From: Tupaia tana
Taxonomy: Eukaryota; Chordata; Mammalia; Scandentia; Tupaiidae
DNA: 64,000 bases
Direction: 5' to 3'
Assembly: GCA_026018925.1 (NCBI GenBank)
Contig: JAKSZU010000018.1
Location: 1,178,001 to 1,242,000 of the forward strand
Positions 12,801 to 24,800 of the stretch are shown one piece after another; within the stretch, counting starts at the first letter, position 1; every line of letters starts with the position of its first letter. The notes beneath the pieces were generated by a model. It was given only the letters and a program-made list of their open reading frames with translations, had not been told where the DNA came from and ran no database searches. The position numbers and the translations under genes are program-made.

Positions 12801-15800
12801 GTAAAATAAAGCCTTCAGCCGCCAGGAGGCCTCCCACACCGCACTCCCTCCCCGGGGAGTCTGCCGTCCCCCCACCACAGTTCCCCGTCTCGCCGCCTCA
12901 GGAGGAGAGGGGTCTGGGAGGACAGCCCCGCAGAGCAGAGTGCGTGGCCTCTAGCAGCTGTGGGCCACAGGCAGGAAGCCCTGAGCTCTCCCCAGCGGGG
13001 CAGGCTGGCAGGGCTGACTGCAGGGCTGGGGGGACGGGGACAGGCACGTGTCGGTGGCCAGCGTGCAGCTCAGGCCTTTGCAGGACAGACCGCCAGTCCG
13101 TGTGGTCTCAGCCCTGTCCTTGCAGAGTGAGCTCGGGCAGGTGCGGCTGCCCAGGCCTCAGTGTCCCCACCTGTAAAGTGGCAGCACTCTTGGCACCTAA
13201 TGCCACGGTGACCCCCGGGGACCAGGAGGCAGTGCTATCCACCCGCCGGGCCACAGGGACACTAGCTACTGCTGGATGTGCCGCCGAGGGCTGAGCCCGG
13301 GGCGGGCAGGCGGGAGGCTGTCGGCGGTGCAGCCTCGTAGGCCAGCCTGGGTGGAAGGGAGCAGATGAGCAGACCGCGTTACTGTGTGGCGTGTGGGTCC
13401 GTCGCTGCCGTGTGCTGGGGCCCTGCGGGTGGCCATGATGACCCCCACCTCCGACCCTCACATGGCCCCGAGCCGCAGGAGCCGCAGGGGTGCTAGCTGT
13501 GCCCCCACCTCCGCCCGGACACGTGTGCGGTCTAACTTGGGAACACACCTGTCGCGGGATCCACAGCACTTGTGCCGGGTTATTTTCGGCGTCCGCTCCG
13601 CGAGCCGCTGAGCCACCCGGCAGCCTGCAGGAGGGTGTGCGGACGGCGAGCGGGGCGCCGCGGGAGGACCTGGGTGCCCAGCAGGCTGGTGAGCGAACCT
13701 CAGGAGGCCGGCCCGGGCCAGCCGGGAGCTGGTGGGAGGGGCAGGCAGTGTGGACAGGGCCTGTCTCAGACACCCTGGACGGTCCAGACCCCAGGTGGCA
13801 GTCCAGCCCCGCTCGAGAAGCGAACCTCTCCACAGCAGGCTCCCTCTCTGGGGCGTGTATCCACATCCCCTGGGGTCAGTGAGAGCTCGAGGGGCACTAG
13901 GCAGCTGCTGGGGCCCCGGACAGAGTCTCGAGGGCGAGAGAGCAGGCTCACCGTACCCTGGTGTTCCCTGGGCCTCGGGCAGGACGGAGGCTCTGGGCCT
14001 CGGCACCCTGCGACCTGTCCTGGTGACATCCCAGAGCCAGTACCCAGTTCTGAGCCCCAGAAGGTGCCTCTGCAGTTGTCTGGACCAGGGTGGAGCAGGC
14101 CCAGCATGCTCAGGTGTGCATCCCGGCTGGGCACTGCTCAGGACTGTGTCGAGGACTCAGAGCCCCAGGGCGGGGCACCGTCCCGGCCTTTGGCTAGTGC
14201 CTGGGCCCACCAAGCAGACGGCACTCACGGTACACGGTCTCCCCGAACGGCAGGTGTGGCCCAGTGGCTCAGGAGGGCCACGGAGGGCCCAGCCCGCTCC
14301 CTGACCCCTGGCCCGTGCCCGCGCTAAGGGGGCTGCGGGAGCTGAGGCCAGGCCAGGCCATGCGCCACTTCTGAGACCCCTCGAGGGGAGGCCGTGCGTC
14401 TCTACGTCCCCTGGCCCTGGTGCCCTGAGGACCTCTGTGGCCCACAGTGGCTCCCACAGTCCCTGCTGCAGAACAGCGTGGCCTGGGCAGAGGTGGGGCA
14501 GAGCCGGGGGGGTGAGGACAGGGCAGAGCTGGGGTGTGGGGGTGAGGACGGGGCAGAGCCGGGGGGTGGGGGTGAGGACGGGGCAGAGCTGGGGGGTGGG
14601 GGTGAAGACGGGGCAGAGCTGGGGGGTGGGGGTGAGGACGGGGCAGAGCTGGAGTATCAGGGTGAAGATGGGGCAGAGCTGAGGTGTGGGGGCGAGGTGG
14701 GCAGAGCTGGGGGTGGGGGCGAGGCGGGCAGAGCTGGGGGTGGGGGCGAGGCGGGCAGAGCTGGGGGTGGGGGCGAGGCGGGCAGAGCTGGCACCTCTCC
14801 GCAGGCCCAGCATAGTCCACTCCGCCCTCACCTGAGGACTCCCTGCTGTGCACCAGCCCAGCCGCCCATCTGCTGCGGGGTACTATGGTGACGGGGTCAG
14901 CCCGGCCGGGTCCGTCAGGTGCGCGTGTGCAGGGACGTGGCCCTCCTGTGGCCCAGCAGGAGTCCGGCCGGTCAGGGGAAGCGGAGCCACAGGTGGACAG
15001 AAGGTATAAGGGTAACAGGAGGACCGGGGCCTATGGGAGGGTGCAGCCCAACCGGCCACAGCCAGAGCAGGGCAGGAGAAGGGGTGATGGCCCAGTGGGC
15101 ACAGCTGTGGCAGCCCAGGAAGGAGGACAGCACACGTGGTGGCCTAGGCTGACACGGCAGGGCAGGCACAGTCTTGGGGGCATGCTGACAGCCCTGCCCT
15201 GGCACACATGGGCCCCCCGGGCTCCGGCAGGCAGACGCGAAGGGTGACCAGAGTCTAAGGGACTTCACCTAGGGGAGCAGGTGGCTCTGAGCGGCCCACG
15301 CCCCACAGGGACACACACCATGCAGACCTGGCCCACGTGGCAGGAAGGGCAGCCCACAGCAGAGAGGAGTGTGCACACAGCCAGGAACATTTGTGTGGGT
15401 ACACTTGAATGTGAGTGTGTGTGTGTGCATATGTGATTGCGTGCGGGTGCACGTGTGTGTGTGCACCTGTGAGTGTGTGTGTGTGTGCACTGTGGGTGGG
15501 TGTGCACCTGTGAGTGCGTGCACATGTGAATGTGCACATGTGAGTGTGAGTGTGTGCATGCGTGAATGTGTGTGTACCTGTGAGTATGTGCACCTGTGAG
15601 TGTGTGGGGTGCATGTGTGTGTGTGTGTGTGTGTGCACCTGTGAGCGTGTGCATGCGTGAATGTGTGTGTACCTGTGAGTATGTGCACCTGTGAGTGTGT
15701 GGGTGCATGTGAGTGTGTGTGTGTGCACCTGTGAGCATGTGCACGTGTGAGTGTGTTGGGTGCACGTGTGTGTGCAAGTGCACGTGTGCCCACCTGCAGA

Positions 15801-18800
15801 ACTGGTGAGGAGGAACTGGCGTGGGAGATGGAAGGCGGGTGTGAGGGCGCTGGTGTGCTGTCAGGGGAGCGTGTCCATGTGCAGGAGGGCTGCAGTGAGC
15901 CTGCAGGTGCTGCGTGCTGTGACCGAGTGCCTGCCTGGAGCCCCCAGAGGTGCCCGGTCCCCTCCCTGTCCCCAGGGGCCCTGGGAACCCTATGATCTAT
16001 GGCCCATCTGTAGGCCCCGGTGGTCACGGCTCAGGTGCCCAAGGCCAGGGATGTGGGGCGTAGGAGGCCTGGGCACAGCAGTGCTCCCTGGCCACCGTGT
16101 GTCATGAGGCTGAGGGACAGGACCTGACCCAGGACTTCGCACGGGGCCCCAGGGGTCAGCCAGGGCCTAGGACACTGACCTAATGGCAGGGCCAGCGGGT
16201 AGGCGGTCTCGGTGACTGACAGACTCCCTTGCAGTGTGCTTGCCAGCTGTCCCTTAGGTCACCTGCTTGTCCTCAGCACGCACCAGCCCAGGGCCGGAGG
16301 TGTCTGCGGGTCCAGCCTGGCTTGTCGGGGGTGTTGGGCTGAGCTCTGGGACAGCCCTGCTCGGGCAGAAGGCACCCGTGTGCAGGGCGGGGCCCGGGGC
16401 CTCCTGGCAGAGGTGGAGGTGCTGCCGCTCGGGACGAGTGACTTCCTGTTCCTCTTCTGCCCCTGGGAGGGGCAAGCGAGGCAGTGACCCCGACAGTGCG
16501 AGGCCCCTGCCGCTGCTGGCAGTGAAACCCCAGGCAGGGCGTGGGGCCGTTGCTGGCGCGAGGCCTGCCCTGGAGTACACGGCCGATCGCGGAGCCGGCC
16601 GGCCTGGGCCAGCCTTCCTCCAGCGCGGTGTCCACATCCAGGAGGTGTGTCTGCAGCCCCCGGGGGCGAGGTGTGAGGACAGAGTGCCGGGTGCTGGTGC
16701 AGGGCTGCCGTGTCCACACCACCCTGGTCCCGTGCCGCCGTCGCCATCGTGCCGCCATCGATGGCTTCCGTCGTCGGGCTGCCGTCTCAGCTGGCGGCGC
16801 CCTTATGCCTGTCCCGCACTCCGCAGTGATGAACAGCAGTGGCCACTCCCCGACAGCCGTCAGCGGCGCCCCGTCCACGCCCAGCGGCTTCAGCAGCAGT
16901 CCGGCCGGCTCGTCCACGGCCTCCCTGTCCCCGGGCTGCGGGGCGCGGCAGCTCAGCAAGCTCAAACGCTTCCTCACCACCCTGCAGCAGTTCGGCGGCG
17001 ACATCTCACCGGAGATCGGGGAGCGCGTGCGCGTGCTGGTGCTGGGGCTCGTGGTGAGTCGGTGCGGCCGGCACAGGCTGTGTGCACGGCCACGGCCCCC
17101 CCTGCCCCAGGCTGTGGGGGTGCCCCAGGCCCTCAGTGCTGACGCAGTGGGCTTTCCCCAGAACTCCACGTTGACCATTGAAGAGTTCCACTCCAAGCTC
17201 CAGGAGGCCACCAACTTCCCACTGCGTCCATTTGTCATCCCCTTCCTGAAGGTAACCCGCCCCCCGGTGCCAGGGCCGCCCAGATGGCGCCCTAGGCGCA
17301 GGGCTGACCGGCCAGGGCCAGACCCGGTTCTCCAACGCAGCGCCCCGCCCGGCTGCTGCTGGCCCAGTGCACTCGCTCGCTGCACCTGCTGCAAGTCTCC
17401 CGAAGTGGGCATCCCGGAGGGCGGGAGGGCGGCCAGCTGCCGTGGAATTGGACTGATACGTGGGGGGCAAATCTCCCAGAGGCCCCGTGTCGGGGCTGGG
17501 GAGGGTGAGGGCTGCTGGGGCACCATGGGCACACGTGGGCCACGGCTCAGGAGAGGCTGCTGGGCAGCTCTGAGACACATGAGAAAGTCAGGCTCGTTTA
17601 TCTTCGAAGACGGAGACCAGCTGGCGCTCCCAGGCGACCGGTGCTGGGCCCTCATCCAGGCCAGCGTCCTGGGCCCATCTGTCCCCCCCCATGGCAGCCC
17701 GGAGGGCTTGCGGGGCACAGGAGCCCCCACTGTAGCCAGCAGTGCAAGCCGGAGGCGGTGTGCACCCACGTGCCGGCCAAGTCCTAACATCCCCGGGGTG
17801 GCCGTGAGGGTCCAGGGGCCACATGCTACAGACACTGCAGCTGCTGCGGGGTCCCGTCCCCATGGCTGGGGACAGCAGCAAGTGGGGGGTGGGGCCAGCC
17901 CGCAAAGGTGCACCATCTGCTCCAGCCCCCATCTGAAGCTGGCTGTGCGCCCCGGCTGGTCGCTTCCCCTCTCTGAGCCGTGTCCGTCTCCACATGTGGG
18001 CGTGGGCGCCTGCCCAGGTGGTGCAGTGGGAGCGCCTTCTGGCCTCTTTGCCGTGGCCCCCACTCACCTTCCCGGACGGCACCTGGGAGGGAAGCCTGGT
18101 GACGTGGCGGGCCTGGGCCGGCGAACTGCAGTGAGCTCGGGGAGGTGCTGCCCTGCCCTGCCCTCCCTCCACGGTGCCCACCAGGGGAGCCAACAAGCCA
18201 CTCCCAGGGTATAGCCAGGGAAGCTGAGACTAGAGACCAGAGGCCGGGCTGGGATTCGAGCCTGCCTAGGCCGAGCCACAGTGCACCCTGGCCCTGGCTC
18301 TGGGCAGCGGGTCTAAGCCCTGTCCCCCGCAGGCCAACCTGCCCCTCCTGCAGCGGGAGCTGCAGCACTGTGCCCGCCTGGCCAAGCAGACCCCCGCCCA
18401 GTACCTGGCCCAGCACGAGCAGCTGTTGCTGGATGCCAGCGCCACCGCCCCGGCCGACTGCGCGGAGCTCCTTCTGGAGGTCAAGGACGGCGGCAAGCGG
18501 AGCGCCCCTGACAGGTGGTGGCCGGCGGGCGGGCGCGTGGCAGGCTGGCCCACGAGGCTGGCCGGCCCTGGGGGCATGGACACGGCCGGACAGGGCAAAG
18601 GTGGGAGGCGTCTGCCTGGCCATCCCTCTGAGGTCCTGCAGACCCAGGCGTCGTGAAGCCCATGGCCCAAGCTCGTGCTCTGCAGATTGGGCCCAGGTCC
18701 TGCTGCTGTGGCAGCAGTGTCCGGAGGCCACGTGTCCCTCCCTCTGGCCCCTCGGCAGGGTCAGGCTTGCTGACTGCTGGGTCGAGGAGCCCGACCCCAG

Positions 18801-21800
18801 CCCCAAGGAGGAGGGAAGAGCAGGGTGCTATGCGGCCCGGGCCTGGCCCAATCCCTGTTCCTCCTCCCGGCTGCCCGAACCTGTGTGCGTGGCCTGCGAT
18901 CCATAACCACTGCTCCCCTCCGGGCCAGGACCAAAGAGAACGGGTCAGACCGTAACCCACTGCACCCCGAGCACCCCAGCAAACGGCCACGCACCCTGAG
19001 CCCCGGCCACGGGCCCCTGCCCACACCCCCAGCCCATCACCACCTGGAGGACGTCGCCATGGCCCCGCACTTCCGGGACCCCTACCGCCACCCCGACCCT
19101 CGGGACCTGCGGGACCGCCACCGGCAACTCGGTGAGCACCATGGGCACACGCACGTTGTCAGGAGCACGTGGGCCTGGCGGCCGGTAGCCACGCTGCCCA
19201 GTCTCGCCTGTCCGAGGGCCACGCCAGGATCCGGGGTCAGCAGACAGTATTGCAGAGGCGGCCGAGGCCTGGGCAGGCACACACCTGGCTGAGCCCCGTC
19301 TGCGTGAGCCGACCCTTCTGTGCCACTCCAGCTGCAGTCAGGCCCGGCCCCACCAGGAGTGAGGCTGGGCGGGGACTGCGGGAGGTGCCCTGGGAGGGCG
19401 GGCACCCAGGCAGACCAGCCCGGAAGGTCTCAGGCAGGTGTGTGCCCAGGAGCAAGGCTGGGCGGGGACTGCGGGAGGTGCCTTGGAGGGGCAATGGCTA
19501 GGAGGACCCCCGCCCCAGGCGTTAGCTGAAGCTCAGGTGAGACGGGGAGCCTGGAAACAGCACAGGCCGAGGCCAGTGTCCCGATGGGCAGAGGCAGGGT
19601 CAGCAGAGGCCTCACCCCCACCCCCTGCAGAAGAGTCCCTGCCCAAGCAGCAGGTGGCAGCGTCTGGCTGCCGGGCGGGTCAGGCAGGTGCTAACTCCCG
19701 CCGGCCTCTCAGCTGCACTGGGTGGGCGCGGGGGCCAGCGCAACCACCTCCCACCCTTCTGCGCTTTGAGGAGGGTACTCCGGGCTTATGGGTAGCAGAC
19801 CTCTGGGGGCCGAGGAAGGCCTGTGAAGGGAGCCCTCGGCCCCCAGGACGCCTGGTCAGTGCTCGCCCAGCCCCAGCTTGGAGCACCGGAGATGGGAGGG
19901 GCCGGGAGCCTTCACTGTCCAGAGCGCACAGCGGGTGGTCCCAGGAGCGCTGCCCCTCCCTTCTGCCCCTAGAGCTTCTGGCCTGGGCGGCCCCCAGCAC
20001 CTCCGTCATTGCTGTCTGGGGACGTGGGCAAACACCTCCGCCAGCCTCAGTTCCCTCCTGTGAAAAGTGGGGCAATAGCCCAGCCTTCCCAGGTTAGCAC
20101 GGAGCCTGCTCGGCCCAGGGACCCCGTGCCCCTGAGCTCCTGCTCAGCAGGCTCCTGTGGGCACAGCTCTAGTGGGGCCAGGGTTCAGGGAGGCAAGGAG
20201 GACCAGGTCCTGGCAGTGCCCCTCGGCTCTGGGCTCTGGCTCAGCCCTGTGGAGCACGCCTGGACAGGCTCGCCCTCCAGCCAGCAGAGACGCGGAGGCT
20301 CTTTGCAGACCTGGCCCTGTGGGCCGTCCTCTCCCTATGGAACCAGCAAGGAGGCACTGCAGCCACAGAACAGCCAGGGGCACGCAAGTCCTGGGGACTC
20401 GGGCTGCTGAGGGGCTGCAAGCCGGTTCTGAGGGGTGCACGGGAGTGCCCACCAGCAGAGCACGTGCCACCTTGCCGGCAGGAGCTGGCAGCCACAGAAG
20501 TCCCCGGCTCAGAGCAGCCACGACTCCAGGCGGCAGTGAGGCAGGGAGAGCAAGAGGGCCCAGCCGGGGGCCGAGAGGGTGGCCACAGCTGGGGCAGCTG
20601 TGTCGCACTCGCCTTGGTGCTGGGACTGTGCCTGGGGCTTCAGGGACTTGCAGCGGGGCGGGGCCTGGGTGGGGCCTAAGCACATGCCCCGCCCACGCCC
20701 TGCAGCCACGCCCAGGGCCCGGCAGGAAGAACCCATGGACCTCAGGCTGACGGAGCGCGAGTGGGCGGAGGAGTGGAAGCACCTCAACAGCGTGAGTGGC
20801 AGGCAGCGGCGACTCCCAGGGGGCGCTCTGCGGGAGCACCTTTCAGGTCTTCTGTCACTCGCTTCGCTTTCTTGGGGACCTTCCCGGGGCAGACCCCACC
20901 CCAGTGGGTTAAAAAGGGGAGTCCCGGAGCCTGGTGGCATCCACGCCAGCCCCTGTGTGCAGCACCGGCCGGGGGGCGGGCGCCCACGTCTGCGTCCACC
21001 ACGTGCTGGGGGCCGTCCTCCAGGCTCACTGCCCCGTCCGGGCACTGACGCCCTGCGGCCCCCAGCTCCTCAGCTGCATCATGGACATGGTGGAGAGGAC
21101 GCGGCGGTCACTGACCGTGCTGCGCCGTTGCCAAGAGGCCGACCGCGAGGAGCTCACCCACTGGGCCCGGCGCTACAGCGACTCTGAGGACATGAAGAAG
21201 GGTTCCGCAGCCCGGCCCCTGAGCAGCTCCGCCAGCCCCGAGGGGTCTCAGGCAGGTGTGTGCCCAGAAGTGAGGCCGGGCGGGCACCGCGAGCGGTGCC
21301 CTGGGAGGGCGGACACCCAGGCAGACCAGCTCGGGAGGTCTCAGGCAGGTGTGTGCCCAGAAGTGAGGCCGGGCGGGCACCGCGAGCGGTGCCCTGGGAG
21401 GGCGGACACCCAGGCAGACCAGCTCGGGAGGTCTCCGGCAGGTGTGTACACAGGAGCGAGGCCGGCAGGGACTGCGGGAGGTGCCCTGGAGGGGCAATGG
21501 CTAGGAGGACCCCCCCCGTGGGTGTTAGCTGAAGCTCAGATGGGTGTCCCTTGAGGCTGAAGTGTGTTCCTCACCCTTCACAAAGACGGCGTCTATTACG
21601 AAGGCGTGCGGAGTGTGCTGGACTGGGGGCTCAGGGTGGAGGCCTGTGGGCCCACCCCCACCTGCCCCAGCCCTGGCCTGAGCCCGTCCTTCAACTCCAG
21701 AGCGTTCCCGCCCTGCAAGGCCTAGCCCTGTGCCTGCCCTGTGGCAGCTCCAGGCCTCTGGCTGGTCCTGCCCCGGGAGGGCACAGGCATGCCCGCCTTC

Positions 21801-24800
21801 TTGGCCAGCCAGGGCGAGACAGGACCCAGCATGGGGGGCAGTCGCTGGCCCCACCCTGGGCATGATGCTGGTAAACCCGTGTTCCAGACCCCCGCCGGGA
21901 CCTCACACCCAGGACTCCATGTGGCTATATGCCTGAGGACATCTGGAGGAAGGCTGGTGAGTGGGGACATGGGGACAGTCAGGGGCAGGGCAGACCCCTC
22001 ACCGCTCAGGCTATGGCAAAGCTAATGGCTACGTGGGCCCACAGAAGGGTCGGGCAGGATGGCTGAGACCCAGCACCTGCCAAGGCCTGCTCAGGCCAGT
22101 GCATACTCAGAACCCAGTGGGCCCAGCCAGCATGCACGGGAGACGCATGCGCCACACCCCCCCAGGGCTTGGGCTGGCTGGTGCTCGGCGCAGCCGCAGG
22201 CCCCCACGCCCCGAGCGTCATCCTAGGAGGGCTGGGGCAACTTCACTTGCAATGTGAGGGGCTCTGAGATGGCAGGGTGTGGCCGGGGGGCAGGAGGACC
22301 TGGATGCAGGTGGCTTTGACGACAGCCCCCAAGTGAAGTGTGAGGGAGGCAGGAGGGTCTTGGAACTTTGGGAGCAGAGCAGAGGCCCAGTCGGGAGGCT
22401 GCTGAGGACAGGGCTGGGTGGGGCCAGGCTGGGACCCCTGCCCGGTGCCCTTCACCTCTGCTGGCCCTCACAGGCTGGTGGTGGTCTGCGTAGGCCTGGA
22501 CGAGGACCTGCAGCCTGGTGTGTGAGCCGTGGTCGGGGCGGGTGGCCCCGTGGCCCCCAGAGGCAGCTCGGCACACACCCCTGCCCCGTGCAAAGACTCG
22601 GGCGCTCCCTCACATGGGACCCGTGGGGACAGTGCAGGCAGGGAGAGTGAGCCAGGCCTAGCAAGCCCTGGGGCAGGTGAGCAGGGTTCGAGGGGCTCAG
22701 TCACCCCAGCGTGAACAACGCAGTCCAGTCGGAGGCACGGGCCCTCATGCCGCCCTGCGGGGCTGGGCAGCCCACGGGGCCCCAGGGCCTCAGGGCTCGG
22801 GCTGGCCAACACAGCACCTCGCTCGCCTGGACAGCACAGGCGGCCCCTGGGCGCAAGGACAGCCCGTCCTCAGGGAGTGCAGGCTGTGTGGGCACCGAGC
22901 CACACACAGGGCTTCCGGCCGCCCCGGGGCCGCTGTGACGGCACACTGCCCTCTGGGCAGGCCCGGGCCAGAGCAGCTCCCCAGGACGGTCCGCGGCGCA
23001 GACTTAGGCACTCCCACACCTGCTGGGGCGGGGCAGGCTGCCCTGCGCCATTGGAGAGCCCAGGCCCAGGGCGAGCTGGGGTCCACTCTGTCCTGCATCC
23101 CGCGCGGAGGCCTGGCCCCGCCTGGCTGGCTGTGACCACCAGGCTCCCCCACCCTCTGCAGAAGAGGCTGTGAATGAGGTGAAGCGGCAGGCCATGTCGG
23201 AGCTGCAGAAAGCCGTGTCGGACGCAGAGCGCAAAGCCCACGAGCTCATCAGTACGGAGCGCGCCAAGATGGAGCGGGCCCTGGCGGAGGCCAAGCGGCA
23301 GGCCTCAGAGGACGCCCTGACTGTGGCCAACCAGCAGGAGGACTCCAGCGAGGTAGGGCCAGCAGCCATTCCTGCACCCGGCCCGCCCAGGCCTGCGTGG
23401 TCCGGGCTAAGATCCAGCCCCCCGAGCTCGGGCTGGAGCCCCACATGACCTCAGAACTCGGGGGCTCCAGGCTCACCAGAGCTCATGCACCCAGCAAGCC
23501 ATGCCCACCTGTGCTGTGCCCACCCCCACAGACACCATGTGGCCTGGCAAGGCATGCTGGGCACCCCCCCTGCGCAGGTACGGAGGCCGAGGGCTGTCCA
23601 GGGCCCCAGCCTGGGAGGTCCCTATCAGGGCCCAGGCGGCGAGGCCAGAGCAGGTCTGACCTGTGAGGGCAGGAGGTGGCAGGGGCACGGCTCCCACGGA
23701 CCTCTCGCAGCAGGTGCTGGGGTGGCAGAGCATGGCGTCACCATCCTGCTGTGCCTGGGCTCCCTGCAGCGAGCTGGGTGCGGCAGGATGTACGCAGCCC
23801 CCTCGCTCCTCATCTGAGCCCTCGGCAGGGGGCTTTCAAGCATCCTTTCCAAGGACGCCCGACCGCTCTTCCGGGAGGGCAGGTCTCCAGAGCCCTGGGC
23901 TGGCCCTGGCAGGGACGAGGCGGGCTCCTTTGTGGCAGGACTCTGCCCCAGCCCTTCAGACGAGTGCCCCGCTCCGGGGCAGCTAGAAAGACACTCAGAC
24001 TGGGGCTGGCGTCCGTGTGCAGGGCAGTGTGTGGCAGCTGGCCGTGCGGGCTGACGGGCAGGGGGTGACCCCAGGTAAAGGCCGGAGTTGGCACCGTGCC
24101 CAGCAGTGTGAGGACCAGGAAGGAGGCCTCGGGGACTTCAGCTTTTGCTCCTGGGTGGGTTTGGGATGTCCCTCGGCCAGGCTGCCTCCCTGGGACCAGA
24201 GAGGATGTTCCTGAGGGCCTTGCCCCCCACCCCGGTGCCTCTGGCTTCTCGTGGGTAGCCCGGCACCAACCTCGCTGGGCAGCTGTGAGCGCAGCTTTCT
24301 GCAGGAAGGGGCAGAGGCCCAGCAGGCACAGGAGGGTGGGTTCTGCCCTCCCCCCTTGGAGCTCTGGAGGGCTTCCTGGCAGAGGGGGAGGTGCTGTGGT
24401 CCTGTCGGACCTTCAGGGACTGCAGTCATGACCTGGCCGTCCCTGAGTGGCCCAGTGAGTAGCCGTGTGCCGCGAATCACCCAGGACTTGGAGCCCTGCT
24501 CGCCTGACAGCAGCTGGCTCCAACGGCTCCGTTTGGGTCAGGGCGCGAGGCTGCAGGCTGGCTGGCCCTGACCTGCCCCTCCCCTTCCAGAGCTGCTGGA
24601 ACTGCGGGCGCAAGGCCAGCGAGACGTGCAGCGGCTGCAATGCAGCACGCTACTGCGGGGCCTTCTGTCAGCACAAGGACTGGGAGCGGCACCATCACGT
24701 GTGTGGCCAGAGCCTGCGGGGCCCCGCGGCCGCCGTGGCCGACCCCGTGCCTGGGCCGCCTGGTGCCGCCGCCAGCCCGGGCCCTTCCCTGCCCTCGGGT

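Larger units (their letters stand above)
9827..16826 (+). other. CBFA2T3 intron between coding exons 1 and 2
   Basis: A 7.0-kb intron bounded by GTGAGT and CCGCAG. It holds two adjacent SINEs (12.1-12.5 kb), a G-rich 30-bp minisatellite (14.5-14.8 kb) and a TG-rich tract (15.4-15.8 kb). I see nothing coding in it. Confidence 0.8.

Noticed and set aside
14157..14853. Pro/His-rich repetitive minus-strand protein
   Set aside because: It is a translation of the 30-bp G-rich minisatellite.
15269..16027. His/Thr-rich protein on the minus strand
   Set aside because: It is a direct translation of the TG/CA simple repeat.
16273..18063. 596-codon open frame on the minus strand opposite CBFA2T3 exons 2 and 3
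   Set aside because: It crosses coding exons and introns of the opposite strand without any splice or promoter signal, has no recognisable domain, and long stop-free antisense frames are expected at this GC content.
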